Below, piece after piece: positions 21,910 through 30,725 of a stretch of DNA of 64,000 nt; position 1 is the first letter of the stretch; the number at the start of each line of letters is the position of its first letter. The stretch spans positions 1 to 64,000 of the forward strand of contig JANSYI010000019.1 in NCBI GenBank assembly GCA_024742475.1, given 5' to 3'. The notes beneath the pieces are model-generated. The model made no database searches, had not been told where the DNA came from, and saw only the letters and a list, made by a program, of their open reading frames with translations. The translations under genes were made by a program, and so were the position numbers. The DNA is from a bacterium (GTDB lineage: Bacteria; Myxococcota_A; Polyangia; Nannocystales; Nannocystaceae).

Positions 21910-23634
21910 ATGAAGATCGAATGCGATAAGTGTGCTGCGAAGTATTCCATCGCGGATGAGAAGGTCCGCGGGAAAACCTTCAAGATTCGCTGCAAGAAGT
22001 GCAGCAACGTCATCATCGTTCGAGACAAGGGTGCTGCCGCCGACGCCGGTGCCGACGACGCGGGCGCCGACCAGGGCGACCCCGGATGGCACCTCGCGAT
22101 CAACGGCGAGACCGTCGGACCCCTCGCCGAGGACGACGTCCGCGCTCGCTACAGCGCTGGCGAGATCGACAAGGACACCGCTGTTTGGCAGGAAGGCTTC
22201 GAAGACTGGATCCCGCTGGGCGATGTGCCGGTGTTCGCCGACCTGCCCGATGCCCCCGCGGCTGACGGCCTCGGCGGCGGCTACGACGACGGCTACGGCC
22301 AGCAGGACGAAGACGACCCGTTCGCCAACGCGAACCAAGAAGACTACGCCGCGGGTGCGGCGGCCGCCGCGACCGCCGCTGTCGCTGCGGCTGCGCCATC
22401 GCAGCCGGCCGCGTCCTCGCCTCGCGTCTCGTCCCTGACGGGGCAGCGCAACGAGAACTCCGTGCTGTTCTCGCTCGACTCGCTGCAGGCGCTGGCGACC
22501 AACAACAACGCGGGCGCCAGCCCCAAGCCCGCCGCTGGATCCAACGAGCAGGTTGGCACCAAGGGCTTGGCGACCGCCGCGCCCGGGTCCGAGGGCTCGG
22601 GCCTCATCGACATCCGCGCGCTCGGGTCCATGGTCGGCAACGATCAGCCGGTCGCGGCGGCCGCGGCAGCCCCGGCGGCCGATGACGCGGCACTGCCCAG
22701 CTTCGGTGGTAGCGGCCTCGGTGGCCTCGCGGCGGCGCCCCTGGTGGCTTCGCCTGCTCCCGAGCCTGCGGCTGCAGCCGCTGCGGCGGCCCCACCTCCG
22801 CCGCAGCGTTCCAACGCGCCGATCTACATCCTCATGGTGCTGCTGATCCTCGGGCTCGGAGGCCTGGCGGCATACATCCTCCTCAAGCCCGAGCAGCAGC
22901 CTCAGGTCATCGTCAAAGAGGTGCCTGGCGCGGCCCCGTCCGTCGCAGACAAAGACGACAAGGAAGAGGACGAAGACAAGGACGACGAGGACGAAGACAA
23001 AGACAAGGACGACGAGGACGAGAAGGACGGCGAGGACTCGCCCGAGGGCGAAGAGGCCGCGGCCGACGCGGACGCGGGAGTCGCCGGGTCGAGCAAGTCC
23101 GGCGGCAAGAAGTCCGGCGGCAAGCGCTCGGGGGGCAAGAAGTCAGGGACCAAGAAGTCGGGGACCAACGACGATCCGCTCGCTGGCTTTGGCGACCCAC
23201 CCAACTCCGGCAAGTCCACCTCGACGTCCAAGAAGCCCGCGGGGAAGAAGAAGGAAGACGTGAGCGTCGACTGCATTCTCGACCCGTCCAAGTGCAGCAA
23301 GGGTGGCAGCAAGAAGTCGAGCTCGAGCAGCTCCAAGAAGCCTGCCGATCCCAACCTGCCGGCTACGCTCACGAGCTCCGACATCCGTGCGGGCGTCGCT
23401 CCCTACAAGGGCGCTGCCAAGGCGTGCGGCAGCAAGCACGGCGCTGCGAAGGGCACCAAGGTCAAGGTGAAACTCTCGATCTCCGGTGCGAGTGGGACGG
23501 TCTCGTCGGCTTCGGCGCAGGCGCCCCACCAGGGCACGCCCCTGGGCAACTGCGTGGCGGCGGCGGTCAAGAAGGCCAAGTTCAAGAAGTTCCAGAAGTC
23601 GACGCTCGGGGCCGTCTACCCGTTCACGATGTAA
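21910..23634 (+). CDS. AgmX/GltJ-like protein: zinc ribbon, GYF, TM helix, TonB-C-like domain
   Basis: A 574-residue single-pass membrane protein. Residues 5-31 are an MJ0042-type zinc ribbon (CDKC...CKKC). Residues about 58-115 match a GYF_2 domain (WHLAINGETVGPL, then GEIDKDTAVWQEGFEDW). A long Ala/Pro-rich linker follows, then one TM helix (about 303-325). After it come an acidic Asp/Glu/Lys stretch and lysine-rich SGGKK repeats, then a C-terminal AgmX/PglI/TonB-C-like domain ending AVYPFTM. This is the domain order of myxobacterial gliding protein AgmX/GltJ, in which the zinc ribbon and GYF face the cytoplasm. The repeat-rich linker is simpler here. It contains the motif NDDPLAGF also echoed in the protein at 25600-26448. 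ATG 21910 begins the zinc ribbon. Confidence 0.85.
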   Translation: MKIECDKCAAKYSIADEKVRGKTFKIRCKKCSNVIIVRDKGAAADAGADDAGADQGDPGWHLAINGETVGPLAEDDVRARYSAGEIDKDTAVWQEGFEDWIPLGDVPVFADLPDAPAADGLGGGYDDGYGQQDEDDPFANANQEDYAAGAAAAATAAVAAAAPSQPAASSPRVSSLTGQRNENSVLFSLDSLQALATNNNAGASPKPAAGSNEQVGTKGLATAAPGSEGSGLIDIRALGSMVGNDQPVAAAAAAPAADDAALPSFGGSGLGGLAAAPLVASPAPEPAAAAAAAAPPPPQRSNAPIYILMVLLILGLGGLAAYILLKPEQQPQVIVKEVPGAAPSVADKDDKEEDEDKDDEDEDKDKDDEDEKDGEDSPEGEEAAADADAGVAGSSKSGGKKSGGKRSGGKKSGTKKSGTNDDPLAGFGDPPNSGKSTSTSKKPAGKKKEDVSVDCILDPSKCSKGGSKKSSSSSSKKPADPNLPATLTSSDIRAGVAPYKGAAKACGSKHGAAKGTKVKVKLSISGASGTVSSASAQAPHQGTPLGNCVAAAVKKAKFKKFQKSTLGAVYPFTM

Positions 23635-23670
23635 GGCACTGCGCCGCCGGAGACCGGTCGAGTGCGAAAG

Positions 23671-23697
23671 AGCCCCGCGACACCCGCGGGGCTTTTT
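23671..23697 (+). terminator. Rho-independent terminator after the AgmX/GltJ-like gene
   Basis: AGCCCCGCG (23671-23679) and CGCGGGGCT (23685-23693) form a 9-bp stem with loop ACACC, followed by TTTTT. Confidence 0.95.
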
Positions 23698-23707
23698 CGT
23701 GGGGCGC

Positions 23708-24745
23708 TCAGCCCAGTACGTCCGCCGCGACGTCTCGAATCGTGGCGGCGATGCGGTGCACGGCCTCGTCGTCGATGCCCAGGTGCAACACCCATCGCAC
23801 TTCGCGGTACCGGTTGGGGTAACAGAGCACGCCGGCGTCTCGCAGGGGGGCGCACAGCGACTCGGCGGGCGCGCCCTCGACTTCGGCGATGACCATGTTC
23901 GTCGCGGGCGCACGGACGCTCAGCCGCGGGAGGCCCTCGAGCGCTTCGGCGAGGGCCCGCGCGCGTCGGTGGTCGTCGGCGAGTCGCTCGACGTGGTGCT
24001 CGAGCGCGTGAAGGCCTGCGGCCGCGAGGATTCCAGACTGGCGCATGCTTCCACCCATGCCGTGCCGGAGCGCCCGGGCCCGCTCGACCCACGCCGCGTC
24101 GCCGGCGAGGAGCGACCCCGCCGGAGCGCCCAGCCCCTTGCTGAGCGAGACGCTCACGGTGTCCGCGACCGCGGCCAGGGCGGGCAGCGGGGTGCCCGTC
24201 GCGACGTGTGCGTTCCAGAGCCGAGCACCGTCGAGGTGGACCGTCCGCTCGTGCTCGTGCGCCCACCCGCTGATCGCGGCGAGGCCGTCGTCACCCCCCA
24301 GCGGCCACGGAACGCCTCCCGCGTCGCCGAGCGTGTTCTCGAGCCATGCCGCCGCGACCGGCGGCCAGCCGCACGTTTCCTCTCGCACCAGGTCTCGTAG
24401 CGCTGCGAGGTCGTAGCCGCGTCTGCCGCCCAGCGGCATGAGCTGGACTCCGCCCAGCGCCGCGGCGGAGGCGTCCTCGTGGATGCGGACGTGCGCCGTG
24501 GCGTGGCAGGCGATCGTCTGCCCAGGCCGCGCGTGCAGACGCACGGCCATCTGGTTGCTCATCGTGCCCGAGGGGAGGAACACGGCGTCGTCCTTGCCGA
24601 GTCGCTGCGCGACGGCGTGCTCGAGCGCCCGCACGCTGGGATCGTCGCCGTAGCAGTCGTCGCCGACCGCGGCGTCCGCCATCGCGGCGCGCATGGCCGG
24701 CGTCGGTTGGGTGACGGTGTCGCTTCGCAGATCGAACGTGGCCAC
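23708..24745 (-). CDS. Low-specificity L-threonine aldolase (PLP-dependent)
   Basis: A 345-residue fold-type I PLP enzyme that cleaves L-threonine and allo-threonine to glycine and acetaldehyde. It starts FDLRSDTVTQPTPAMR and has GDDCYGDDPSV and FLPSGTMSNQMA. The PLP lysine is in SVSLSKGLGAPAG (near 200). Length is typical. GTG 24745 is the start; TACGGC lies exactly 6 bp upstream, a weak -10 candidate. It is 21 bp downstream of the exported protein gene on the same strand and probably shares a transcript with it. Confidence 0.93.
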   Translation of the reverse strand: MATFDLRSDTVTQPTPAMRAAMADAAVGDDCYGDDPSVRALEHAVAQRLGKDDAVFLPSGTMSNQMAVRLHARPGQTIACHATAHVRIHEDASAAALGGVQLMPLGGRRGYDLAALRDLVREETCGWPPVAAAWLENTLGDAGGVPWPLGGDDGLAAISGWAHEHERTVHLDGARLWNAHVATGTPLPALAAVADTVSVSLSKGLGAPAGSLLAGDAAWVERARALRHGMGGSMRQSGILAAAGLHALEHHVERLADDHRRARALAEALEGLPRLSVRAPATNMVIAEVEGAPAESLCAPLRDAGVLCYPNRYREVRWVLHLGIDDEAVHRIAATIRDVAADVLG

Positions 24746-24766
24746 CCCCGGGCCGTACCAGAGTCG

Positions 24767-25315
24767 CTACTGCAGCGGCAACTCGCCCGGATTGACCGGG
24801 GCCGGCATCGAGGGGGGGCGCCCGTCGTCGTCGTCGTCGTCGTCTTCGGCGGGGGGCTTGGCGGGCGGCTTGGGCGCGGTGGGAGCCTGGCCCCGCTCGC
24901 TGCGAACCTTCTTCGCGATCCCCTCGAGGAGCGTATGGGGCAGGTGGGTCGGACCCGCCTCGGTGCTGATCTGCAGCTGCGTGCTCACGCGGCCCGAGGC
25001 GTCCTTGGTCGAGAACGCCTCCAGCGCCCCCCGGCCCTTGACCTCGCCACCTAGGGGGATCTCGAACACGATGTAGCCGGTCTCCTCGTCGCGGTCGACG
25101 ATTGCGTAGTCGCGATCGACCCGCAGATAGCGGATGGAGGCGCCCCAGACGTGGTCGACGGGGTAGGGCAGCACTCGACTCTGCGACAAGCGCGTGCCCG
25201 CGGGCTGGCCGCGCTCGGGCGCCGAAGAGGCCGAGACCGGCGTGCTGGCGGGCAAGAGCAGCAACGCCGCGCCCCAAAGGATCCGGTGCCATCGGGGTGG
25301 AGTACGGGCGACCAT
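24767..25315 (-). CDS. Exported hypothetical protein with a poly-Asp tail
   Basis: A 182-residue protein of unrecognised family. It has a signal peptide (HRILWGAALLLLPASTPVSA, cut near residue 30) and a compact alpha/beta domain (about 45-130) containing YPVDHVWGASIRYL and EETGYIVFEI. The tail is Pro/Lys-rich with seven consecutive Asp (about 157-163), encoded by a GAC/GTC triplet run at 24824-24846. The core resembles small periplasmic or BamC-like lipoprotein folds only loosely, so I assign no function. ATG 25315 has a TAGCGT hexamer exactly 6 bp upstream. It is followed 21 bp later by the threonine aldolase gene. Confidence 0.7.
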   Translation of the reverse strand: MVARTPPRWHRILWGAALLLLPASTPVSASSAPERGQPAGTRLSQSRVLPYPVDHVWGASIRYLRVDRDYAIVDRDEETGYIVFEIPLGGEVKGRGALEAFSTKDASGRVSTQLQISTEAGPTHLPHTLLEGIAKKVRSERGQAPTAPKPPAKPPAEDDDDDDDGRPPSMPAPVNPGELPLQ

Positions 25316-25599
25316 GCCAGGACGCTAGCGGGGGGCTGGTCATCGACTCAAAATTTCGGCAGATTGGGCGTGTCGATGTGCGACTCCGGGGTGGGGACAC
25401 ACATCGCACGAACGGAATCAATGGTGCTGCGCCTCCAAGACCGACGCGTCCGACTCGGACGTAGGATCCCCCCGGCGGTGCAGCGTTCGAACCATCGGAG
25501 CCCGCGCTCGCCAGCCACCACGGTCACGTCGAAGTCGCGGACCATCATCGGGAACATCGCCGGCCCCCGGCCGTGCAAGTACGAGGAGGAGACCAGGAC
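25316..25599. other. Intergenic region without a recognised gene
   Basis: This 284-bp divergent interval contains TAGCGT (25322-25327, minus) for the leftward gene and AGGAGG (25584-25589) ahead of the rightward gene. No RNA or regulatory element was recognised. Confidence 0.5.
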
Positions 25600-26448
25600 A
25601 TGAACTCGGAAAACTCAGCGCTGATGGCGCTGTCGGAGCTCAAGAACCTCGAGGCGGATCGCGTCGCGCAGGTCGAAGCAGATCGTCAGGCGCAGGCCGA
25701 GGCCGAACGCGCCGCCCGCGAAGAAGCAGAGCGGCGTGCCCGCGAAGAGGCCGAGCGCATCGCTCGCGAAGAGGCTCAGCGCCTCGCCGCGGAGCAGGCG
25801 GCTCGAGAGGCGCGCGAGCGTGAAGAACGGATCCGCGTCGCCGAAGCGGAGGCCCGCAGCCGAGCCGAGCAAGAGGCTCGCCTCGCCGAAGAGCAGATGC
25901 GCATCGACGCCCAGATGAAGCTGGCCGAAAAGAAGGCGAAGCCCAAGTGGCCGCTGTTCGTCGTGCCCCTGCTCGTCGTGGGCCTCGGCGGACTGGGCTT
26001 CATGTACTACAGCGGCCAAAAGAAGGCCGAAGAAGAGCGCATCGCCGCGGCGGCCAAGCAGGCCGAGATGGAGAAGCAGGCCGCTGCCGACCGGGCCAAG
26101 TTCCAAGAGACGCTCGAGCGCCTCGAGAAGGAACGCGCCGCACAGGCGGGCAAGCTCGCCGACATCAACAAGCAGCTCGAGGACAAGACCAAGAGCGAGG
26201 CCGAGCTGGCCAAGCTGCGCGAAGCCAAGGAAGCCTTGGAGTCGCAGATCGCCGAGAACGAAGCCGAGCAGGAGTCGACGAAGAAGAAGTCGTCGGGCAA
26301 GAGGAAGTCGGGCAAGAAGAGCAGTGGCGGATCGGGCAGCAAGAGCTCGACCAAGAGCGACGCCGATTCGACGCCCAAGCCGATCACCAAAGAGCGCAAG
26401 AAGAAGATCAACCTCGGCGACGACAACGACCCGCTCTCGGGCATCTAG
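25600..26448 (+). CDS. Single-pass membrane protein with coiled coils on both sides
   Basis: A 282-residue protein of unrecognised family. Residues 18-115 are a highly charged Glu/Arg/Ala coiled coil. One transmembrane helix spans about 117-138 (LFVVPLLVVGLGGLGFMYY). A second coiled coil covers 140-225, and a Lys/Ser-rich tail ends NLGDDNDPLSGI. The inside-outside topology resembles linker proteins of envelope-spanning machines (inference). The terminal NDPLSGI echoes NDDPLAGF in the AgmX/GltJ-like protein 2 kb upstream. ATG 25600 has AGGAGG ten bases upstream. It is followed by tRNA-Cys. Confidence 0.75.
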   Translation: MNSENSALMALSELKNLEADRVAQVEADRQAQAEAERAAREEAERRAREEAERIAREEAQRLAAEQAAREAREREERIRVAEAEARSRAEQEARLAEEQMRIDAQMKLAEKKAKPKWPLFVVPLLVVGLGGLGFMYYSGQKKAEEERIAAAAKQAEMEKQAAADRAKFQETLERLEKERAAQAGKLADINKQLEDKTKSEAELAKLREAKEALESQIAENEAEQESTKKKSSGKRKSGKKSSGGSGSKSSTKSDADSTPKPITKERKKKINLGDDNDPLSGI

Positions 26449-26561
26449 TCGGACCCGAGCGGCCTCGGTCGCCATCGCAGCGGCGTCTCCCAGCACTTCG
26501 GGGGACGTCGCTTTTCGTTGCCACCCGATTCGCCTCGTGCTAAACACCGCGTCCCACCGAC

Positions 26562-26633
26562 GGCCTGGTGGCCAAGTGGTAAGGCAGAGCTCTGCAAAAG
26601 CTCCACGCGCCGGTTCGAATCCGGCCCAGGCCT
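26562..26633 (+). tRNA. tRNA-Cys (GCA)
   Basis: A 72-nt cloverleaf. The acceptor stem is GGCCTGG (26562-26568) with CCAGGCC (26626-26632) and discriminator T at 26633, the expected base for Cys. The anticodon stem-loop GAGCT-CTGCAAA-AGCTC carries GCA. The T arm is GCCGG-TTCGAAT-CCGGC. The 3-prime CCA is not encoded. Confidence 0.97.
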
Positions 26634-26639
26634 CGACAG

Positions 26640-26667
26640 CCGCCTCCTTCGGGAGGCGGTTTTTTTT
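26640..26667 (+). terminator. Rho-independent terminator after tRNA-Cys
   Basis: CCGCCTCC (26640-26647), a TTCG tetraloop, GGAGGCGG (26652-26659), then eight T residues. Confidence 0.97.
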
Positions 26668-26694
26668 GTCGAGATGCGGGGCCGCCGAACGCGA

Positions 26695-28881
26695 CTACTC
26701 GCGCGAGATCCGAGCCGGAAGCGGCAGCCGTGCCGTCGCCGGAGGCCCGCCCCACCGCAGGTAGCTCTGGGCCATGTCGAACTCGAAGAACCCCATCATC
26801 TGGGTGCCAACGACCTTGTTCATCATGTCCGCGCCGCCTTGGTCGTTGCCGGTTCGCCAGCGCTGCAGGCCCTCGTAGAAGTAGGCCTCGGCCCGTTCGC
26901 CGCGGCTGGTGGCCGCCTCGAGCAGACCGTCGAAGTCCAGGGATCCGCGGGCGTGCTGGGACAGCGCGCGCCCCCACGTGGTGCCGCGATAGTCGTCGAG
27001 GAACTCGGCCGCCTCGATGGGCGCCGCGTGTCCCTGGCGCAGCGCCAGCTCGTGCACCCACAGGCTGAAGTAGAGCTTCAGGTTGCCCGAGAGGTTGGCT
27101 TGGGACATCGCGCGGCGGAAGGTCTCCTCGGCCTCGTCGAAGTAGCCGTGCGCGACCATGACGCGCAGCGGGTCGGCGTAGACCTTGATGCCGCCGGGGT
27201 CGAGGTCGGCAGCCTTGCGGAAGTCAGTCATCGCGGCCCGCATGTCGCCCAAGGTGAACAGGAGCTTGCCCCGCTCGATGTAGCGTTCGGCGCGGGCGCG
27301 GGGGCTCGCCGCGGTACGTGCGAGCAGGTCGTTGTTGTGCCGCAGGGCGACGCGCAGGTGCTTGCTGGCCGCGGCAGCGTTGCCGTCGCGCAGCTCGATC
27401 TCCCCGAGCTGCGCGCGGGCGCGGGCCTCCCACTGCAGCTGAGAGAGCTCGTCGGAGAAGGGAAGGTCCTCCAGGTCCTGGTAGTGGCTGCGCGCGGCCG
27501 CGAGCTCGTTGCGCTTGAGCGCGATCGTGCCCAGCAGGTCGATGGACGGCGGAGCCGGCTCGATCGCGAGGCTGCGCTCGAGCAGCTTGGCGGACTGGGC
27601 GACGTCGCCACTTTGGTAGAGGCCCTCGGCCACCGTGTAGAACGCCTCGGGCAGCCCGGGCTCGACGGGTCGGTCGCGCCACAGCTCCGCGGCGCGAGCG
27701 TGCATGGTCTCGACGTCTCCGAGCATGCTCAGCGCACGCTGAGGGTCGCGATCGGCCTGGTCGGCGAGCACATCCTGCTGGAGCTGCGCGAGCGCCTGCC
27801 AGGCGTCGAAGACGTCTTCCTTGCGTTCGATCGACCACCGAAGGTGCGAGACGGCGGCCTCGCGCAGGCCTGCGTTGGAGAGCGCGCGGGCACGCATCAG
27901 GTGCGCGTAGGCGTCTTCGGGGTGCGTCCTCACGGCGCGCCGCGAGAGGTTGTCCACGATGCCCCAGCCTTGGGTGACGTACGGATCCGAGGGGTCGGCG
28001 CCCGGCTCGGGCGCGAACTGGTCGGCCAAGGTCAGCAGCGGCGTCGCGGACCGGCGGGTCTGCATCGCTTCTCGCGTCATCTCCCCCAGCGTCGCGACGG
28101 GCACGTCGACGTCGACCCGCTCGAGGCTGGCGACCGCGGCTTCGAGATCGTCGGCGCGCAGATGCAGCCGCAACAGGAGGTAGCCGGTGATCTGCTGGCG
28201 CCGCATGGCCATCGAGCTGACGACCGCTCGAGATGCGCCGGTCGCCTTTGCGACGTCGTAGCGCGAGACGTAGAGCGACTCGAGTTCGTCGACGACGAAG
28301 GGGGAGGGGAAGAGTGCGGAGACCTGCTCGAGCGTGCGCTCGAGGCTTTCTTCGCGCAGCAGCGGGTCCTCGGAGTACGGTCCGTTGTCGACCAGCCAGC
28401 GCTCGATCAACGCCCAGTCGCGCTCGGCCTCCTTCTTCAGCGCGGCGTCGCCGAAGTGCTGCGCGATCGCAAGGCACAGCAGCGACGAGCTCTCGTCGCC
28501 GCGCCGCGCGACCAGGCCATAGACCGCGTCCGCGCGCCGCGCCAGCCCAGCCTGCGGCCCCGACGCTCGCAGCTCGGCCGGGGCGTACAGGCCGACGGTG
28601 TACTGGAGCGCGCTCATGGCCTCGGACGGGTCCTTCCCCTCGATCGCGGCGTCGAGGTACTCGTAGAGGAACGGGAGCATCACCGCGCGGTACTCGGCCC
28701 GTCGCGCAGCGCCCTGCGGGATGAGGGCATAGGCGTTGTAGGCGTTCTCGAAGTCGTCGAGCGTGCCGACGCGCTCAGGCGGCGCCGGACGCTCGGACTG
28801 GGTCGCAGCGGAGGTCTTGCAAGCGGCCGGAGTCAACGCGAGCAGCGGAATCAGCAGGGCGAACGCGGGCCGTCTCAGCAC
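26695..28881 (-). CDS. Large TPR-repeat lipoprotein
   Basis: A 728-residue predicted lipoprotein. Signal peptide and lipobox: MLRRPAFALLIPLLALTPAAC, Cys at 21. The rest is almost entirely alpha helical, with TPR-like repeats clear in the second half (for example ELWRDRPVEPGLPEAFYTVAEGLYQSGDVAQSAKLLERSLAIEP). The function is unknown; TPR lipoproteins often scaffold envelope complexes. GTG 28881 has TACACT exactly 6 bp upstream. It lies 44 bp downstream of a FadL-like barrel gene on the same strand, so the two may be co-transcribed despite the internal promoter. Confidence 0.85.
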   Translation of the reverse strand: MLRRPAFALLIPLLALTPAACKTSAATQSERPAPPERVGTLDDFENAYNAYALIPQGAARRAEYRAVMLPFLYEYLDAAIEGKDPSEAMSALQYTVGLYAPAELRASGPQAGLARRADAVYGLVARRGDESSSLLCLAIAQHFGDAALKKEAERDWALIERWLVDNGPYSEDPLLREESLERTLEQVSALFPSPFVVDELESLYVSRYDVAKATGASRAVVSSMAMRRQQITGYLLLRLHLRADDLEAAVASLERVDVDVPVATLGEMTREAMQTRRSATPLLTLADQFAPEPGADPSDPYVTQGWGIVDNLSRRAVRTHPEDAYAHLMRARALSNAGLREAAVSHLRWSIERKEDVFDAWQALAQLQQDVLADQADRDPQRALSMLGDVETMHARAAELWRDRPVEPGLPEAFYTVAEGLYQSGDVAQSAKLLERSLAIEPAPPSIDLLGTIALKRNELAAARSHYQDLEDLPFSDELSQLQWEARARAQLGEIELRDGNAAAASKHLRVALRHNNDLLARTAASPRARAERYIERGKLLFTLGDMRAAMTDFRKAADLDPGGIKVYADPLRVMVAHGYFDEAEETFRRAMSQANLSGNLKLYFSLWVHELALRQGHAAPIEAAEFLDDYRGTTWGRALSQHARGSLDFDGLLEAATSRGERAEAYFYEGLQRWRTGNDQGGADMMNKVVGTQMMGFFEFDMAQSYLRWGGPPATARLPLPARISRE

Positions 28882-28887
28882 CGATGG

Positions 28888-28893
28888 AGTGTA
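28888..28893 (-). promoter_or_regulatory. -10 hexamer TACACT, 6 bp before GTG 28881
   Basis: Minus-strand TACACT ends exactly 6 bp before the start codon, so transcription would begin at the GTG. It lies in the 44-bp gap behind the barrel gene. Confidence 0.5.
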
Positions 28894-28925
28894 TCAAGCC
28901 CCGGCGCGGGCGCCCGCCGATGGCG

Positions 28926-30548
28926 TCACTCGAGCACGCGAGGGGCCTCGCCCCAGCTCAGCGTCAGGGTGAGCACGTGCAGCTGCCCGAAGTAGCGGCC
29001 CGCATTGGTCGGCCGCGCGCGACCGGCCAAGAACGCGTCGGCGCCCTGGGCGTTGATGTCTCCCCCCGAGCTCGCGAAGTCGGTGGCCGCGGTGGGGTCG
29101 AGCAGGGCTCGGGACGCCTTGACGTTGCGCGGCAGCAGGAGGTCGAACGCATAGCCCGGCGAGAGCATTACGTTGTTCGTCCCCACGCGCAGCCGCGCCC
29201 CCGCGCCGAGGCCCAGTCGCCAGCCATCGCCGACGCCGGCGCTCTGGGCTCCGCGCCGGACCGAGGGCGAGGCGAGGTTGGACTGCATGAGCACGGCGAC
29301 CGTCGATCGGATCTTGTAGCTGCCGTGGACCTCGAGTCCGTAGAGGTCTTGAAAGCCCCGGAAGCGGTCGAACTCCGGCGCGATGAAGCTGTTGCGATCG
29401 AGGCCGACCAAGCGAAGCGTCTGTGCGTCGCGGCCTCCGCAAGAGCCTGGGCGGACGCCGCCGGGGCAGAGATCCATCCAGTAGAGGTTGGTGTCGACCC
29501 GCCAAAGCCGCGAGCGGCCGAGCTGGAACGAGGCTCCGAGCGCGACCTCTTGGGGGAGGCGCTCGCGAAGGCTGGCCCGGACCGGGGACGCCAGCTGGCA
29601 CGGCGGGACCACGTCCTGTCCGATTCCACTTTCTGCGTCGACGGAGGGGCGACACACGAGGGCAACGCCGTCGAGGGCGACCTCGCCCGCCCGCCGCAGC
29701 GGGAACGTTCGATAGCGGGCGCCGAGCGTGACCGTGTCGTTGCGGAGCTGGAACGCGACGCCGAAGGTCAGCGCCGCGTCGAGCCCCGCGACGCCGCCGC
29801 GTCTGGGGATCCAGCGGTTCCAACCCTTGAAGCCGATCCGCTCGGCGCAAGCGGGGTCTTCCTTGTCATCGCACCGTGCGGTGGTGATCTCCTCGGGCGC
29901 CGGGGTCAGCTCGGTGTCGTTGTCGTAGGCGAACCGCTCTCGCAGGCGGGGGAAGTGAACGGACACGCCGAAGTTGAGCCCGCCGCGCGCGAACGCCAGC
30001 GCCAAGGAGATGTCTTGCCGTGCTCGCGCCGCGCCACCATCGGGTGGGCAGCGCGAGGCGCCGATCGCAAGGCAGCGATCGGGGTCGGGCGCGAGCTGGA
30101 ACCGCAGGGGGTCGGCGCTCGCGGTGCGGTATCGGCTGCCCAGGTCGTACACGCCCACGCCCAGCGCGATCGGGTCGAAGAACACGCTCGCCCCGACGAA
30201 GTAGCTCGCGGCAGGGTTGGCGACGGAGACGGGCGCCTGCAGAGCGCCGGTGGGCGCTCCGCTCGACGGATCGATCGCGTAGCGTCGGACGCGGAGCTGG
30301 TCGACACCGACGCTGCCGCTGAGCTGTACGGCTGTTCCGCCGAGCGCGGCCAGCATCGCGGGGTTGTGGTGGATTGCGGTAACCGCGCGAGAGGCGGGTC
30401 CCTGCGCTTCGACCCCACCGAGGCGGATCGCTTGGCCCGGCGCTGCCGCTGCCGTCGATGCCACGCACAGGAGGATCAACGCCGCTACGAGGGCGCAGAC
30501 GCGCGAGAGCGCAAACCCGAGGGGTCGGGATGAGTCGGTGCAGGCCAT
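28926..30548 (-). CDS. FadL/OmpP1-like outer-membrane beta-barrel protein
   Basis: A 540-residue exported protein. The signal peptide ends near AAAAPGQA (residue 36). The mature N-terminus (GPASRAVTAIHHNPAMLAALGG) fits the FadL/OmpP1/TodX family, whose N-terminal hatch carries an NPA motif. Many amphipathic beta strands follow (for example LALAFARGGLNFGVSVHF, VTLGARYRTFPL, RLGLGAGARLRVG), with several Cys-containing loops. The family moves hydrophobic compounds across the outer membrane; the substrate here is unknown. ATG 30548 starts a 35-residue leader. It lies 44 bp upstream of the TPR lipoprotein gene. Confidence 0.78.
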   Translation of the reverse strand: MACTDSSRPLGFALSRVCALVAALILLCVASTAAAAPGQAIRLGGVEAQGPASRAVTAIHHNPAMLAALGGTAVQLSGSVGVDQLRVRRYAIDPSSGAPTGALQAPVSVANPAASYFVGASVFFDPIALGVGVYDLGSRYRTASADPLRFQLAPDPDRCLAIGASRCPPDGGAARARQDISLALAFARGGLNFGVSVHFPRLRERFAYDNDTELTPAPEEITTARCDDKEDPACAERIGFKGWNRWIPRRGGVAGLDAALTFGVAFQLRNDTVTLGARYRTFPLRRAGEVALDGVALVCRPSVDAESGIGQDVVPPCQLASPVRASLRERLPQEVALGASFQLGRSRLWRVDTNLYWMDLCPGGVRPGSCGGRDAQTLRLVGLDRNSFIAPEFDRFRGFQDLYGLEVHGSYKIRSTVAVLMQSNLASPSVRRGAQSAGVGDGWRLGLGAGARLRVGTNNVMLSPGYAFDLLLPRNVKASRALLDPTAATDFASSGGDINAQGADAFLAGRARPTNAGRYFGQLHVLTLTLSWGEAPRVLE

Positions 30549-30725
30549 CGTGGCGGCGGCGCGAGCTTACCCTGCTCGGACGCGACGTGCGTGCCCGAGG
30601 TCCGAGCCGATGCGCGAGCGCGGGCTGGGTGAACCCACCTGAATCGTCAGCCAGTTGACCCGCACGTGAGCAAGAACCTACGATGGCGACGGGCCGCGTT
30701 GTCGGCCTCACCTTCGAGACCCACC

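Noticed and set aside
26518..28995. A long plus-strand frame opposite the TPR lipoprotein, starting near the tRNA
   Set aside because: It overlaps tRNA-Cys and its terminator, and its composition is that of an antisense shadow.
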